From: Anaerococcus vaginalis | GTDB taxonomy: Bacteria; Bacillota; Clostridia; Tissierellales; Peptoniphilaceae | DNA length: 64,000 bases | Assembly (NCBI GenBank): GCA_018363915.1 | Contig: JAGZMY010000001.1 | Span: 62,001 to 126,000, forward strand | Direction: 5' to 3' | Part shown: positions 1-8,931 of the stretch, piece after piece | Position numbering within the stretch: the stretch's first letter is position 1 | Layout: each line of letters starts with the position of its first letter | Translations under genes and position numbers: made by a program | The notes under the pieces: generated by a model | Database searches by the model: none | The model's input: the letters and a program-made list of their open reading frames with translations, nothing else | Told to the model about the DNA's origin: nothing

Positions 1-1319
1 CTTGCGATAATGGCATTAGTGCTATCGATCAGGTAAAAAGATTAAAAGAAAATGGGATTAAAGTTATAGTAACCGACCACCATCAAGTTTCAAAAAAAGA
101 AGATGGGGAATGGGTTGAGCAAATTTTGCCTCAAGCTGATTGCGTTATAAATCCAAAAAGACTTGACAACACTTATCCGTTTGATGATTTGTGTGGAGCA
201 GGAGTTGCTTTTAAATTAATACAAGCTTTGTACCAAAGACTTGATGGAGATATGGAATATTTATATGGTTTATTGGAATATGTAGCTATGGGAACGGTTT
301 GTGATGTTGTTTCACTTACTGATGAAAATAGAATTTTTGTAAGAGAAGGTCTAAAAAGAATCAATAATACTGAAAAACTAGCTATAAAAGCCTTGGTTGA
401 AGAAAATTCTTGGAATAGAGAAGTTAGTGCTTATACGCTAGGATTTATAATTGGACCATGTATGAATGCTACTGGCAGACTTTCTACTGCAAAACTTGCT
501 ATTGATATGCTAATGGAAGATGATATAGAAAAAATTCGTACTTATGCAAAAAAACTTGTTAGTTTGAATAATGAAAGAAAAGAATTAACCAATATAGGTC
601 TTGAAAAAACTTTAGAAATTATAAAAGATAAAAAATATTATAATGATGATATTATTATTGTAGATGTTGAAAATATTGAAGAAAGTATTTGTGGTATTAT
701 AGCAGGAAGAATTAAAGAAAAGTTTAATAAACCTACTATAATTATGACTCAGTCAAGTCAAAATGGGATTTTAAAAGGTTCTGGAAGAAGCATAGAAGCT
801 TATAATATTTACAAGGAAGTTTTTGAAATAAAAGACATACTTGAATCATTCGGTGGACATCCTATGGCTTGCGGACTTTCTATAAGAAGTGATAAGGTTG
901 AGGAATTTAGGCAAAAATTAAATGATAAATCAAAATTAAAAAAAGATGATTTTGTAAATATTATAAATATTGATGCTCAAATACCTCTAGACAAACTATC
1001 GCTAGAATTTGCCGAAAGTTTACAAAGACTAGAACCTTTTGGCAAAGACAATCCAAAAGCAAAATTTGCCGACAAAAATCTATTTATTAAAAATATAAAT
1101 ATGATTGGAAAAAACAATAATACCATGAAAATGATCTTAAATAAAAATGGTCGTGATATAGAAGCTATAAAGTTTAACGCACAAAAAGATTATAAATATT
1201 TAAGTGATAAATTTAAGGCAAATATAATAGGAAATAAAATTGATGCTGTATTTTATCCAGATATAAATGAATTTAATGGTAGAAGAAATTTACAAGTGAA
1301 ATTAATAGATATAAGGTAG
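1..1319 (+). CDS. recJ: RecJ single-strand DNA exonuclease, 5' end outside window
   Basis: RecJ degrades single-stranded DNA 5' to 3' in recombination, mismatch and base-excision repair. The reading frame is open to the left edge with no stop, so the N-terminus lies outside the window. The visible part starts inside the DHH phosphoesterase domain: the namesake motif VTDHHQV is at about bases 69-89, GPCMNATGRLSTA near 460-495, and the DHHA1 motif FGGHPMACGL near 850. A later in-frame TTG (126) is not the start because the DHH motif lies before it. The C-terminal part resembles the RecJ OB-fold region. It ends 8 bases before rel. The assignment is firm; only the missing N-terminus is unknown. 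Confidence 0.95.
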   Translation, partial: CDNGISAIDQVKRLKENGIKVIVTDHHQVSKKEDGEWVEQILPQADCVINPKRLDNTYPFDDLCGAGVAFKLIQALYQRLDGDMEYLYGLLEYVAMGTVCDVVSLTDENRIFVREGLKRINNTEKLAIKALVEENSWNREVSAYTLGFIIGPCMNATGRLSTAKLAIDMLMEDDIEKIRTYAKKLVSLNNERKELTNIGLEKTLEIIKDKKYYNDDIIIVDVENIEESICGIIAGRIKEKFNKPTIIMTQSSQNGILKGSGRSIEAYNIYKEVFEIKDILESFGGHPMACGLSIRSDKVEEFRQKLNDKSKLKKDDFVNIINIDAQIPLDKLSLEFAESLQRLEPFGKDNPKAKFADKNLFIKNINMIGKNNNTMKMILNKNGRDIEAIKFNAQKDYKYLSDKFKANIIGNKIDAVFYPDINEFNGRRNLQVKLIDIR

Positions 1320-1327
1320 GTGATATT

Positions 1328-3505
1328 ATGGCAAAAGATTTTCAAAAAGAATTTTTAAATTTCAAAAAAATTATTTTAAAAAATAATGAACATGCAGACA
1401 TTAATTTAATAAAAAAGGCTTATGATTTTGCTGAATATCATCACAGAGGTCAAAAAAGAAATTCTGGAGAAGATTATTTTATTCACCCAATAGCCGTTGC
1501 AACAACTATATCTAATATGCAGTTAGATGACCAAACAATTTGCGCTGGATTGATGCATGATGTTTTGGAAGATACACCTGTAACGGAAGAACAAATGAAA
1601 GAAATTTTTGGGGAAGAAATAACTTTTTTAGTAGATGGAGTTACAAAACTTAAAAAATTAAATTACAAAACAAAAGAAGAAAAACAAGCCGAAAATATAA
1701 GAAAAATGGTTTTGGCTATGAGTAATGACATTAGGGTTATTTTGATAAAGCTTGCTGACCGTTTGCATAATATGAGAACTTTGGAATATAAGACTGAAAA
1801 AAAACAAAAGCAAACAGCAAGTGAAACTTTGGAAATTTATGTTCCATTAGCACATAGGCTTGGAATATATACTATGAAATGGGAGCTTGAGGATTTATGT
1901 TTTAGGTATCAAAAACCTGAAGAATATTATGAGCTTGCTCAAATGGTTCACAATAAAAGAAGAGAAAGAGAAGCCTACATAAATCAAATAATTGAAACTT
2001 TGGATAAGGCTCTTTCATCCTCAAATATAAATTATGAAATTTCTGGAAGACCAAAAGGTTTATTTTCAATTTATAAAAAAATGAGTAGAAATAAAATTGA
2101 ATTTAACGAAATTTATGATTTAACTGCCGTTAGGGTTTTGGTTGATACAGTTGCAGATTGCTATGAAGTTTTAGGAAAAGTTCATTCAATCTGGAGACCT
2201 ATTCCAAATAGGATTAAAGATTATATTGGTCAGCCAAAACCAAATGGTTATAGGTCTTTGCATACAACAGTATTTGGAGAAGATTCTAAGCCATTTGAAG
2301 TTCAAATAAGAACAAGGCAAATGCATTATGAATGTGAATATGGAATTGCAGCTCACTGGAAATATAAAGAAAATAAAAGTAAATCTACAGAATTTGATGA
2401 AAAACTCACTTTTATAAGACAAATTATGGAATGGCAAAAAGAAGGCGGCAAGGATGTAGATAGTAAGGAATTTCTTGATACCTTAAAAGGAGATTTTTTC
2501 TCAAAAGAAATATATATTTATTCTCCAAAAGGAGAGATTTATTCTTTGCCAGTAAATTCTTGTGCGATTGATTTTGCTTATAGGGTTCACACAGAAGTTG
2601 GAAATAAATGCGTTGGAGCCAAAGTAAATGGAAAAATTGTTCCATTTTCCCACAAGCTAAATACAGGAGATGTAGTTGAAATTCTTACAAGTAAGAATTC
2701 TCAAGGTCCATCAAGAGATTGGTTAAATATGGTCCAATCAAACCAAGCCAAAAGCAAAATCAAACAATTTTTCAAAAGATATAGAAAAGAAGAAAATATT
2801 GAAATAGGAAAAGATTCCTTATACAGGGAGCTTAGAAAATCAAACGAGATTTACAAAAAAGATATAAAAGATGATTGGCTAATAGAAATTGCAAACGACT
2901 TAGGTTATCCAACAAAAGATGAAATGTTTGCATCAATTGGATTTGGCAAAACAAATACAGACCAAATAATTCAAAAATTGATAAAAAAACACAAAGATGA
3001 ATTGCCTAAAAAAATTGAAGATTTAGATATAAATAAGGAAAAACCAAAAAAATCTTTTTCTAATGAAGTAAGGGTAAGCGATCTTGATGACCAAGTGGAT
3101 GTAAAATTTGCAAAATGTTGTAATCCAGTACCAGGAGATCAAATTGTTGGATATATTACAAAAGGAAATGGCATAAGCGTTCATGTAAGGACTTGCCCAA
3201 ATATAACAAGCTTAAAATCTCCAGAAAGATTAATTGATGTATATTGGCAAAATAATTCTGATGATATGTTCCCTGTAAGAATACAAATTACAACAAAAGA
3301 TAAAACTGGAATTATTTTTGAAATAACTAAATTAATTTCAACGGAAAATGTAAGTATTGAGGCGATGAATGTAAGAAGCAATGAAAATCATGAGGGAATT
3401 ATTGATCTTACAGTTTCAGTTCCAAATACAGAAAAACTTAATGAATTAATTATGAAATTGAAAACAATAAAAATGATTGAAAGTATATATAGGGTGAAAA
3501 GTTAA
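1328..3505 (+). CDS. rel: Bifunctional (p)ppGpp synthetase/hydrolase Rel
   Basis: Makes and degrades the stringent-response alarmone (p)ppGpp on the ribosome. The 725 residues show the full long-RSH layout: an HD hydrolase domain with HHRGQKR (38-44), HDVLEDT (77-83) and LADRLHNMR (142-150); a synthetase domain at about 230-350 with YDLTAVRVL; a TGS domain at about 390-455; a cysteine-bearing stretch (KFAKCCNPVPGD); and a C-terminal ACT domain. In the synthetase loop the motif reads RIKD (RXKD type), which in this family goes with bifunctional enzymes rather than EXDD synthetase-only RelA. With the HD residues intact, I infer both activities. It overlaps dtd by one base (TAATG), so the two are probably translationally coupled. 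Confidence 0.96.
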   Translation: MAKDFQKEFLNFKKIILKNNEHADINLIKKAYDFAEYHHRGQKRNSGEDYFIHPIAVATTISNMQLDDQTICAGLMHDVLEDTPVTEEQMKEIFGEEITFLVDGVTKLKKLNYKTKEEKQAENIRKMVLAMSNDIRVILIKLADRLHNMRTLEYKTEKKQKQTASETLEIYVPLAHRLGIYTMKWELEDLCFRYQKPEEYYELAQMVHNKRREREAYINQIIETLDKALSSSNINYEISGRPKGLFSIYKKMSRNKIEFNEIYDLTAVRVLVDTVADCYEVLGKVHSIWRPIPNRIKDYIGQPKPNGYRSLHTTVFGEDSKPFEVQIRTRQMHYECEYGIAAHWKYKENKSKSTEFDEKLTFIRQIMEWQKEGGKDVDSKEFLDTLKGDFFSKEIYIYSPKGEIYSLPVNSCAIDFAYRVHTEVGNKCVGAKVNGKIVPFSHKLNTGDVVEILTSKNSQGPSRDWLNMVQSNQAKSKIKQFFKRYRKEENIEIGKDSLYRELRKSNEIYKKDIKDDWLIEIANDLGYPTKDEMFASIGFGKTNTDQIIQKLIKKHKDELPKKIEDLDINKEKPKKSFSNEVRVSDLDDQVDVKFAKCCNPVPGDQIVGYITKGNGISVHVRTCPNITSLKSPERLIDVYWQNNSDDMFPVRIQITTKDKTGIIFEITKLISTENVSIEAMNVRSNENHEGIIDLTVSVPNTEKLNELIMKLKTIKMIESIYRVKS

Positions 3506-3954
3506 TGAGAGCAATTGTACAAAAAGTAAAAAAAGCAAGTGTAAAAGTTTCTGATGAGTTGATTTCAGAAATAGGAGAAGGATTATTGATTTTTGTAGCA
3601 GTAACAGATTCTGATACAAAAAAAGATATTGATTATATAAAAAAGAAAATTGAAAAATTAAGAATTTTTGAAGATGACCAAGGAAAAATGAATTTGTCTG
3701 TAGAAGATGAGGGGGGCGAATTATTAATTGTAAGCCAATTTACCTTATATGGCGATGCAAGAAAAGGAAATAGACCTTCATTTATAAATTCATCAAGTGC
3801 AGATAAGGCAGAAGAATATTATGAAATATTGATTAAAGAGTTAAAAGATGATGGATTTAATGTAAAAACCGGAAAATTTCAAACACATATGGAAGTTTCA
3901 TTAATAAATGATGGACCTGTTACTATACAGCTTGATAGTGAAAGGTTGTATTAA
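3505..3954 (+). CDS. dtd: D-aminoacyl-tRNA deacylase
   Basis: Proofreading enzyme that hydrolyses D-aminoacyl (and glycyl) esters from mischarged tRNA. It is 149 residues, the usual length. SQFTLYGD at 77-84, the following GNRPSF, and NDGPVT at 135-140 (carrying the Gly-cisPro chirality filter) are the family signatures. The start overlaps the rel stop and the stop overlaps the next start, both as TAATG, which indicates coupled translation. The rel-dtd pair is a standard Firmicutes arrangement. Confidence 0.96.
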   Translation: MRAIVQKVKKASVKVSDELISEIGEGLLIFVAVTDSDTKKDIDYIKKKIEKLRIFEDDQGKMNLSVEDEGGELLIVSQFTLYGDARKGNRPSFINSSSADKAEEYYEILIKELKDDGFNVKTGKFQTHMEVSLINDGPVTIQLDSERLY

Positions 3955-4559
3955 TGAATATAAAAAAAATCACAGAAGGGCCAATGATGGCTAATTGTTA
4001 TGTAGTTTATGACGAAAATAAAAATGGATTTTTGATTGACCCAGTTTATCCAGGTGGAAAAATTGAAAATTATATAGATAAGAATAAAATTAATATAGAG
4101 TTTATTTTATTAACTCATACACATTTTGATCATGTGTTGGGGCTTGAATATTTTAAAAATAAATTGAATGTAGATGTTTATGCTAGTGATGATAGTAAAA
4201 ATATTGCAAATGATCCAGACTATAATTTATCTAGAGGATATTGCAATATAAATGTAGAAATTGATTCATATTTAAAAGATGGAGAAGTTTTTTCTCCATT
4301 TAAAATAAAAGCTATTAAAACTTCTGGTCATAGTTTAGATTCAATGTCATATAAAATTGAAGATGAAATTTTTTCTGGAGATACTTTATTCAATTTATCA
4401 ATTGGAAGAAGTGATTTTCCAGGAGGAAATTTTAACACTTTGATTAATTCTATAAAAAATAAAATATTTATATATGATGAAAAAACAAGGATTCATCCAG
4501 GACATGGACAATCAAGTAATATTGGTTTTGAAAAAGAAAATAATCCATTTTTAAATTAG
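3954..4559 (+). CDS. Metallo-beta-lactamase-fold hydrolase, glyoxalase II-like
   Basis: A 201-residue zinc hydrolase of the MBL superfamily, of the short YcbL/GloB-like kind often found after dtd in Clostridia. The metal-binding motif is THTHFDH (54-60), followed by a histidine in TSGHSLDS, the bridging aspartate in FSGDTLF, and HPGHG near the C-terminus, so all expected ligands are present. It lacks the C-terminal substrate-binding domain of true glyoxalase II, so hydroxyacylglutathione is not a safe substrate call; a related thioester is possible. It overlaps dtd by one base, and aspS follows after 9 bases. Confidence 0.88.
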   Translation: MNIKKITEGPMMANCYVVYDENKNGFLIDPVYPGGKIENYIDKNKINIEFILLTHTHFDHVLGLEYFKNKLNVDVYASDDSKNIANDPDYNLSRGYCNINVEIDSYLKDGEVFSPFKIKAIKTSGHSLDSMSYKIEDEIFSGDTLFNLSIGRSDFPGGNFNTLINSIKNKIFIYDEKTRIHPGHGQSSNIGFEKENNPFLN

Positions 4560-4568
4560 GAGGTTAGT

Positions 4569-6326
4569 ATGGAATTTAAAAGAAGTCACATGTGTGGCGA
4601 ACTTAGAGAAGAAAATATTGGAGAAGAAGTTGTTTTGATGGGCTGGGTTGCCAAAAAAAGAAATCTAGGCTCATTGGTGTTTATAGACCTTAGAGATAAA
4701 ACAGGTATAACACAAATTGTAACACGTGAAGATGATAATGAAAATTACAAAATAGCAAAAGATGTAGCTGGAGAATATGTTTTGGAAGTTAAGGGAGAAG
4801 TAAGAGAAAGAGAATCTAAAAATCCAGAAATTCCAACAGGAAACATAGAAATAATAGCTAGTAAAATCAATATTTTAGATAAGGCAAAAACACCTCCTAT
4901 TTATATTAAAGAAGATGATGATGTAAGTGAAAATTTAAAATTAAAATACAGATACCTTGATATGAGAAAACAATCAGTTCAAAAAAATCTAAAATTAAGA
5001 TCTGATATTGTTAGGTGTATGAGAGAGTATATGTATGATAATGGATTTACAGAAGTTGAAACACCATTTCTTACAAAACCAACTCCAGAAGGAGCTAGAG
5101 ATTATTTGGTTCCATCAAGAGTTAATCAAGGAAAATTTTATGCATTGCCACAATCTCCACAATTAATGAAACAATTGTTGATGATTGGTTCATTGGATAG
5201 GTATTTTCAAATTGTAAAATGTTTTAGAGATGAAGATTTAAGAGCAAACAGACAACCAGAATTTACACAACTAGATCTTGAATTAAGTTTTGCAGATCAA
5301 GATGATGTTATTAAAGTAAATGAAGGATTATTAAAAACACTTTTTGATAATTTTACTGACTATGATTTAAAACTTCCAATCCAAAGAATGGATTATTCAG
5401 AAGCTATGAATTCATACGGATCTGATAAACCAGATTTAAGATATGGATATAAGATAAATGATATTTCAGAAATATTTAAAGATTGTGATTTTAAAGTTTT
5501 CACAGATAATATTAAAGAAGGTCATTCTGTAAGAGCAATCAATTTTAAAGGACAAGCAGGAAATTATTCAAGAAAGCAATTAGATAAATTAACAGATTTT
5601 GTAAAAGATTATGGCTTAAAAGGATTGAGTTTTATTAAATTTAATTCAAAAGATGACATTAATTCTTCTATTAAAAAATTCTTAACTGACGAAATTGTTG
5701 AAAATTTAATAGAAAAATTAGATATTTCTGATAATGATTTGATTTTGATTGGAGCTGATAAAAATAAAACAGTTCTTGAAGGACTTGGAGCTTTAAGAAG
5801 AAAAGTTGCAAAAGATCAAAATCTTTATGAAAAAGAATATGCTTTTTGTTGGGTTGTAAACTTCCCTATGTTTGAATATAGCGAAGAAGAAGACAGATAC
5901 GTTTCTCAACACCATCCATTTACAATGCCAAACGAAGAAGACATTGATTTATTACTTACAGAACCTGAAAAGGTAAGAACTCAAGCTTACGATATTGTAA
6001 TAAATGGTGATGAAATGGGTGGAGGTTCAGTAAGAATAAACAATCAAGAACTTCAAGAAAAAGTATTTAAGGCTTTAAAATTATCTGATGATGACATAGA
6101 ACAAAAATTTGGTTTCTTTATAGAAGCTTTACAATATGGAACACCTCCTCATGCAGGACTTGCTTATGGACTTGATAGGTTGGTAATGTTATTTGCGAAA
6201 ACAGAAAATATAAAAGATATTATTGCCTTTCCAAAAACTCAATCAGCAACTTGCCCATTAACTCAAGCTCCAAGTATAGTTGATGAAAAAAGTTTAAATG
6301 AATTAAGCATTGAGGTAAAAGAATAA
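4569..6326 (+). CDS. aspS: Aspartyl-tRNA synthetase, bacterial type
   Basis: Charges tRNA-Asp. The 585 residues have the bacterial layout: an N-terminal OB-fold anticodon-binding domain, a class II catalytic core split by a GAD insertion (about 285-420), and a short C-terminal extension. Motif 2 is seen as FRDEDLRANRQPEFTQ and motif 3 as GLAYGLDRLVMLF. The anticodon-binding loop reads KKRNLGSL; leucine there is typical of discriminating enzymes, whereas nondiscriminating AspRS often has histidine, so I infer Asp-only charging. AGGAGG lies just before the ATG. In Bacillus hisS precedes aspS; it is absent here. Confidence 0.96.
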   Translation: MEFKRSHMCGELREENIGEEVVLMGWVAKKRNLGSLVFIDLRDKTGITQIVTREDDNENYKIAKDVAGEYVLEVKGEVRERESKNPEIPTGNIEIIASKINILDKAKTPPIYIKEDDDVSENLKLKYRYLDMRKQSVQKNLKLRSDIVRCMREYMYDNGFTEVETPFLTKPTPEGARDYLVPSRVNQGKFYALPQSPQLMKQLLMIGSLDRYFQIVKCFRDEDLRANRQPEFTQLDLELSFADQDDVIKVNEGLLKTLFDNFTDYDLKLPIQRMDYSEAMNSYGSDKPDLRYGYKINDISEIFKDCDFKVFTDNIKEGHSVRAINFKGQAGNYSRKQLDKLTDFVKDYGLKGLSFIKFNSKDDINSSIKKFLTDEIVENLIEKLDISDNDLILIGADKNKTVLEGLGALRRKVAKDQNLYEKEYAFCWVVNFPMFEYSEEEDRYVSQHHPFTMPNEEDIDLLLTEPEKVRTQAYDIVINGDEMGGGSVRINNQELQEKVFKALKLSDDDIEQKFGFFIEALQYGTPPHAGLAYGLDRLVMLFAKTENIKDIIAFPKTQSATCPLTQAPSIVDEKSLNELSIEVKE

Positions 6327-6338
6327 AAGGAGCATTGG

Positions 6339-6752
6339 ATGCAAACTATTAGTAAAAAAGGAATAGTCGTAGAAAATTTAAATGGCAATGTAAAAGTAAT
6401 GATTCAAAAGGAATCAGGATGTGGATCTTGCTCTTCATGTGGTGGTTGTGAAATAAAACCATCTTACTACACTACATTTACTAATGAAAATCTAAATCCT
6501 GGCGACTTTGTTTATCTAGATTCAGATGTAAAAACTGTAAATAGACTTTCTTATTTCACTTATTTATTTCCAGTTTTTATGATGATATTTGGAGCTGTTT
6601 TAGCCAATACAATATTTAAAGATAAGTTTCTAGATAATAATTTACTTACTGTTTTGTTTATATTTTTATTTTTAGCAATATCTATTTTTATTTTAAGAAT
6701 GATGGACAAGAGATATGAAAATAAGGATATAATTACAATAAGAAAAGCCTAA
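6339..6752 (+). CDS. RseC/MucC-family membrane protein with four-cysteine motif
   Basis: A 137-residue protein of the RseC family (SoxR-reducing system and Rnf-associated proteins). It starts with a small beta-rich domain and then a regularly spaced cysteine cluster, C28-x2-C31-x2-C34-x2-C37, well suited to bind a metal or Fe-S centre. Two hydrophobic helices follow at about 68-88 and 95-113, then a short basic tail. In Clostridia such proteins usually sit beside rnf genes. Here it stands alone after aspS (12 bases), so its redox partner is unknown. Family call good, function inferred. Confidence 0.82.
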   Translation: MQTISKKGIVVENLNGNVKVMIQKESGCGSCSSCGGCEIKPSYYTTFTNENLNPGDFVYLDSDVKTVNRLSYFTYLFPVFMMIFGAVLANTIFKDKFLDNNLLTVLFIFLFLAISIFILRMMDKRYENKDIITIRKA

Positions 6753-6753
6753 T

Positions 6754-7000
6754 ATAGATAAGGTTAGCTTTGCTGACTCAGAGCGTATACAAACCCTCAA
6801 GCACGAATATCTGACTTCAAAAATTGTTGATTTCTAAATTTCAAAATTCTAAAATCACAAACTCGCTAAAGCTCAAACAGTGTGATTTTTGACGAATTTT
6901 AAAATTTGAAATCAAATCAATTTTTTCCGTATGATATTCTTAGCATGAGGATTTGTATACTTTATCAACAGTCTGAGTTAGCTTTGCTAACTTTATCTAT
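6754..7000. repeat. Long imperfect palindromic element (about 250 bp)
   Basis: The left end (from 6754, ATAGATAAGGTTAGC) matches the reverse complement of the right end (to 7000). The match continues inward in blocks: ACTCAGA; GTATACAAA.CCTCA; GAATATC; AAAATTG.TGATTT; AAATTT.AAAATTC; and a closing stem AAAATCACA/TGTGATTTT (6851-6859 with 6881-6889). The loop is about 21 bases. The right end also contains a self-complementary GTTAGCTTTGCTAAC (6978-6992), and the left end a near copy. It has no ORF. It fits a MITE- or REP-like mobile palindrome between aspS/rseC and der, and transcribed RNA would fold into one long hairpin. Confidence 0.8.
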
Positions 7001-7030
7001 TTATTTATCTTAAAATTAATGGAGAATATA

Positions 7031-8347
7031 ATGAACGCACCAATAGTTACACTGGTAGGAAGAACTAATGTTGGGAAATCGACATTATTTAATAAATTAG
7101 TTGGAAAAAGAAAAGCTATTACAGAAGATGTGAATGGAGTTACTAGAGATAGGGTTTATGACAAAGTTGAATGGATAGGTCATGAATTTATACTAGCTGA
7201 TACGGGTGGACTTGATATTTCAAATAAGGAACTTATGAATCAAGAAATAAAGTCTCAAGTTGAAAAAGCCTTATTAGAAAGTGATTTAATTCTTTTTGTT
7301 GTAGATGGAAGAGAAGGAATAAATCCACACGATTATGAAATAGCTGATGAAATTAGAAAATATAATAAAAAAGTTATAGTTGTAGCAAACAAAATTGATG
7401 GAGCAAATATACCAGATCATATTTATGATTTTTATCAATTTGGTTTTGATGATTTGATTAGTACATCTGCAGAAGGTTCAAAAAATCTTGGAGATTTGTT
7501 AGATAAAATTGTTAGTTTTATAGATTTTTCTAAATTCGATACGGATTTAGATGCTACAAGAATTGCAATAATTGGAAAACCTAATGCTGGTAAATCATCT
7601 CTTGTAAATCATCTTTTGAATGAAGAAAGAATGATTGTTACTGATATTGCAGGAACTACAAGAGATGCCATAGATACTTATTGGCAATATAAAGATAATA
7701 ACTATGTTTTGATTGACACAGCAGGACTTAGGAGAAAAAATAAAGTAAGCGATAATATAGAATATTATGCTAATCAAAGAACTTTTGATGCTGTTGATAG
7801 CTCAGAAATTTGTTTGTTTTTAATAGATGCAACAGTTGGAGTAACTGAGCAAGATACAAAAATTGCAGGATATGCTCACAACCAGAAAAAAGCAATTATA
7901 ATTGCTGTTAATAAATGGGACAAAGTAGAAAAAGAAACAAATACAATGAAAAATATGGAAAAAGAAATTAGAAATAAACTTTCTTTTGCTTTATATGCCC
8001 CAATTATTTTTATTTCAGTTCTAAAAGGACAAAGGATTACAGATCTTTTGAATTTAATTGAAATTGTAAATAGCAATTATCACACAAGAATAAAAACTGG
8101 AGTATTAAATACTATCTTGCAAGATGCAATAATGATGACAGCACCTCCTCAAGATAAGGGAAAAAGGTTGAAAATATTTTATATCTCACAAGTTCAAACT
8201 GCTCCACCAAAGTTTTTATTGCATGTAAATGATAAAGAGTTGATGCATTTTTCATATCAAAGATATTTGGAAAATCAAATAAGACAAAATTATAGTCTTC
8301 AAGGAGTACCTTTTACTTTTGAAATTAGAGAAAGGAAAGAAAAATGA
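7031..8347 (+). CDS. der: Ribosome assembly GTPase Der (EngA)
   Basis: Tandem-domain GTPase needed for late 50S subunit assembly. It is 438 residues from the ATG at 7031; that start is chosen because GGAG at 7021-7024 sits 6 bases before it, whereas an in-frame ATG at 7019 has no site. The G1 domain begins at once with GRTNVGKS, and the second begins near residue 180 with GKPNAGKSS. NKxD motifs are seen as ANKIDG and VNKWDK. A KH-like C-terminal domain follows. The first P-loop has Thr where Der almost always has Pro (GRPNVGKS). The last 4 bases overlap plsY. Confidence 0.96.
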   Translation: MNAPIVTLVGRTNVGKSTLFNKLVGKRKAITEDVNGVTRDRVYDKVEWIGHEFILADTGGLDISNKELMNQEIKSQVEKALLESDLILFVVDGREGINPHDYEIADEIRKYNKKVIVVANKIDGANIPDHIYDFYQFGFDDLISTSAEGSKNLGDLLDKIVSFIDFSKFDTDLDATRIAIIGKPNAGKSSLVNHLLNEERMIVTDIAGTTRDAIDTYWQYKDNNYVLIDTAGLRRKNKVSDNIEYYANQRTFDAVDSSEICLFLIDATVGVTEQDTKIAGYAHNQKKAIIIAVNKWDKVEKETNTMKNMEKEIRNKLSFALYAPIIFISVLKGQRITDLLNLIEIVNSNYHTRIKTGVLNTILQDAIMMTAPPQDKGKRLKIFYISQVQTAPPKFLLHVNDKELMHFSYQRYLENQIRQNYSLQGVPFTFEIRERKEK

Positions 8348-8922
8348 AATTTTTTTTAGTTGCAGTTTTTTCATATTTAATTGGCTCTATACCTTTTTCT
8401 TATATAATAGCTAAAATTTTTTTCAAAAAAGATATAAGAATTATGGGAAGTGGTAATCCTGGAACTACAAATGTATTTAGAAATTTTGGAGCACTTGCAG
8501 GTTGCTTTTGCTTGTTTTTAGATATGGCTAAGGGATTAGTGGCAGTTTATTTTTCCATGTTTTTCCTTGGTGAAAAATATGCTTTAACTGCTCTTGTTTT
8601 TGTAGTTTTAGGTCATATATTTTCAATTTTTTTAAAATTTAAGGGTGGAAAAGGAGTAGCAACATCTGCTGGAGCGTTGTTTGCTTATGATTTGAGAGTT
8701 TTCTTGTGTCTATTAATTTTATTTTTAATAGTTTTTTTACTTACAAGAACAGTTTCAAAAGCATCATTAAGTGCAAGTTTACTTGCTCCATTTATTTCTT
8801 ATTATTTTCAAGGTCTAAGTGCCTTTACACTAATTATATTATTTGTAGCAATTACAATAATAATTGAACATAGGTCAAATATAATTAGAATTAAAAATCA
8901 CGAAGAAAAGAAAATGTTTTAA
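8344..8922 (+). CDS. plsY: Acyl-phosphate:glycerol-3-phosphate acyltransferase PlsY
   Basis: Integral membrane enzyme that transfers the acyl group from acyl-phosphate to glycerol-3-phosphate, the first step of phospholipid synthesis. It has 192 residues with about five hydrophobic helices. The three PlsY motifs are recognisable: SGNPGTTNVFRNFG, KFKGGKGVATSAG, and the IEHRSNI region near the C-terminus. It overlaps der by 4 bases (ATGA) and is followed 9 bases later by gpsA, which makes its substrate, so the pair acts in sequence. Confidence 0.95.
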   Translation: MKFFLVAVFSYLIGSIPFSYIIAKIFFKKDIRIMGSGNPGTTNVFRNFGALAGCFCLFLDMAKGLVAVYFSMFFLGEKYALTALVFVVLGHIFSIFLKFKGGKGVATSAGALFAYDLRVFLCLLILFLIVFLLTRTVSKASLSASLLAPFISYYFQGLSAFTLIILFVAITIIIEHRSNIIRIKNHEEKKMF

Positions 8923-8931
8923 AGGAGTATT

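Noticed and set aside
4560..4568. T-box or other riboswitch before aspS or alaS
   Set aside because: Only 9 and 14 bases separate these genes from the preceding stops, too little for a T-box.
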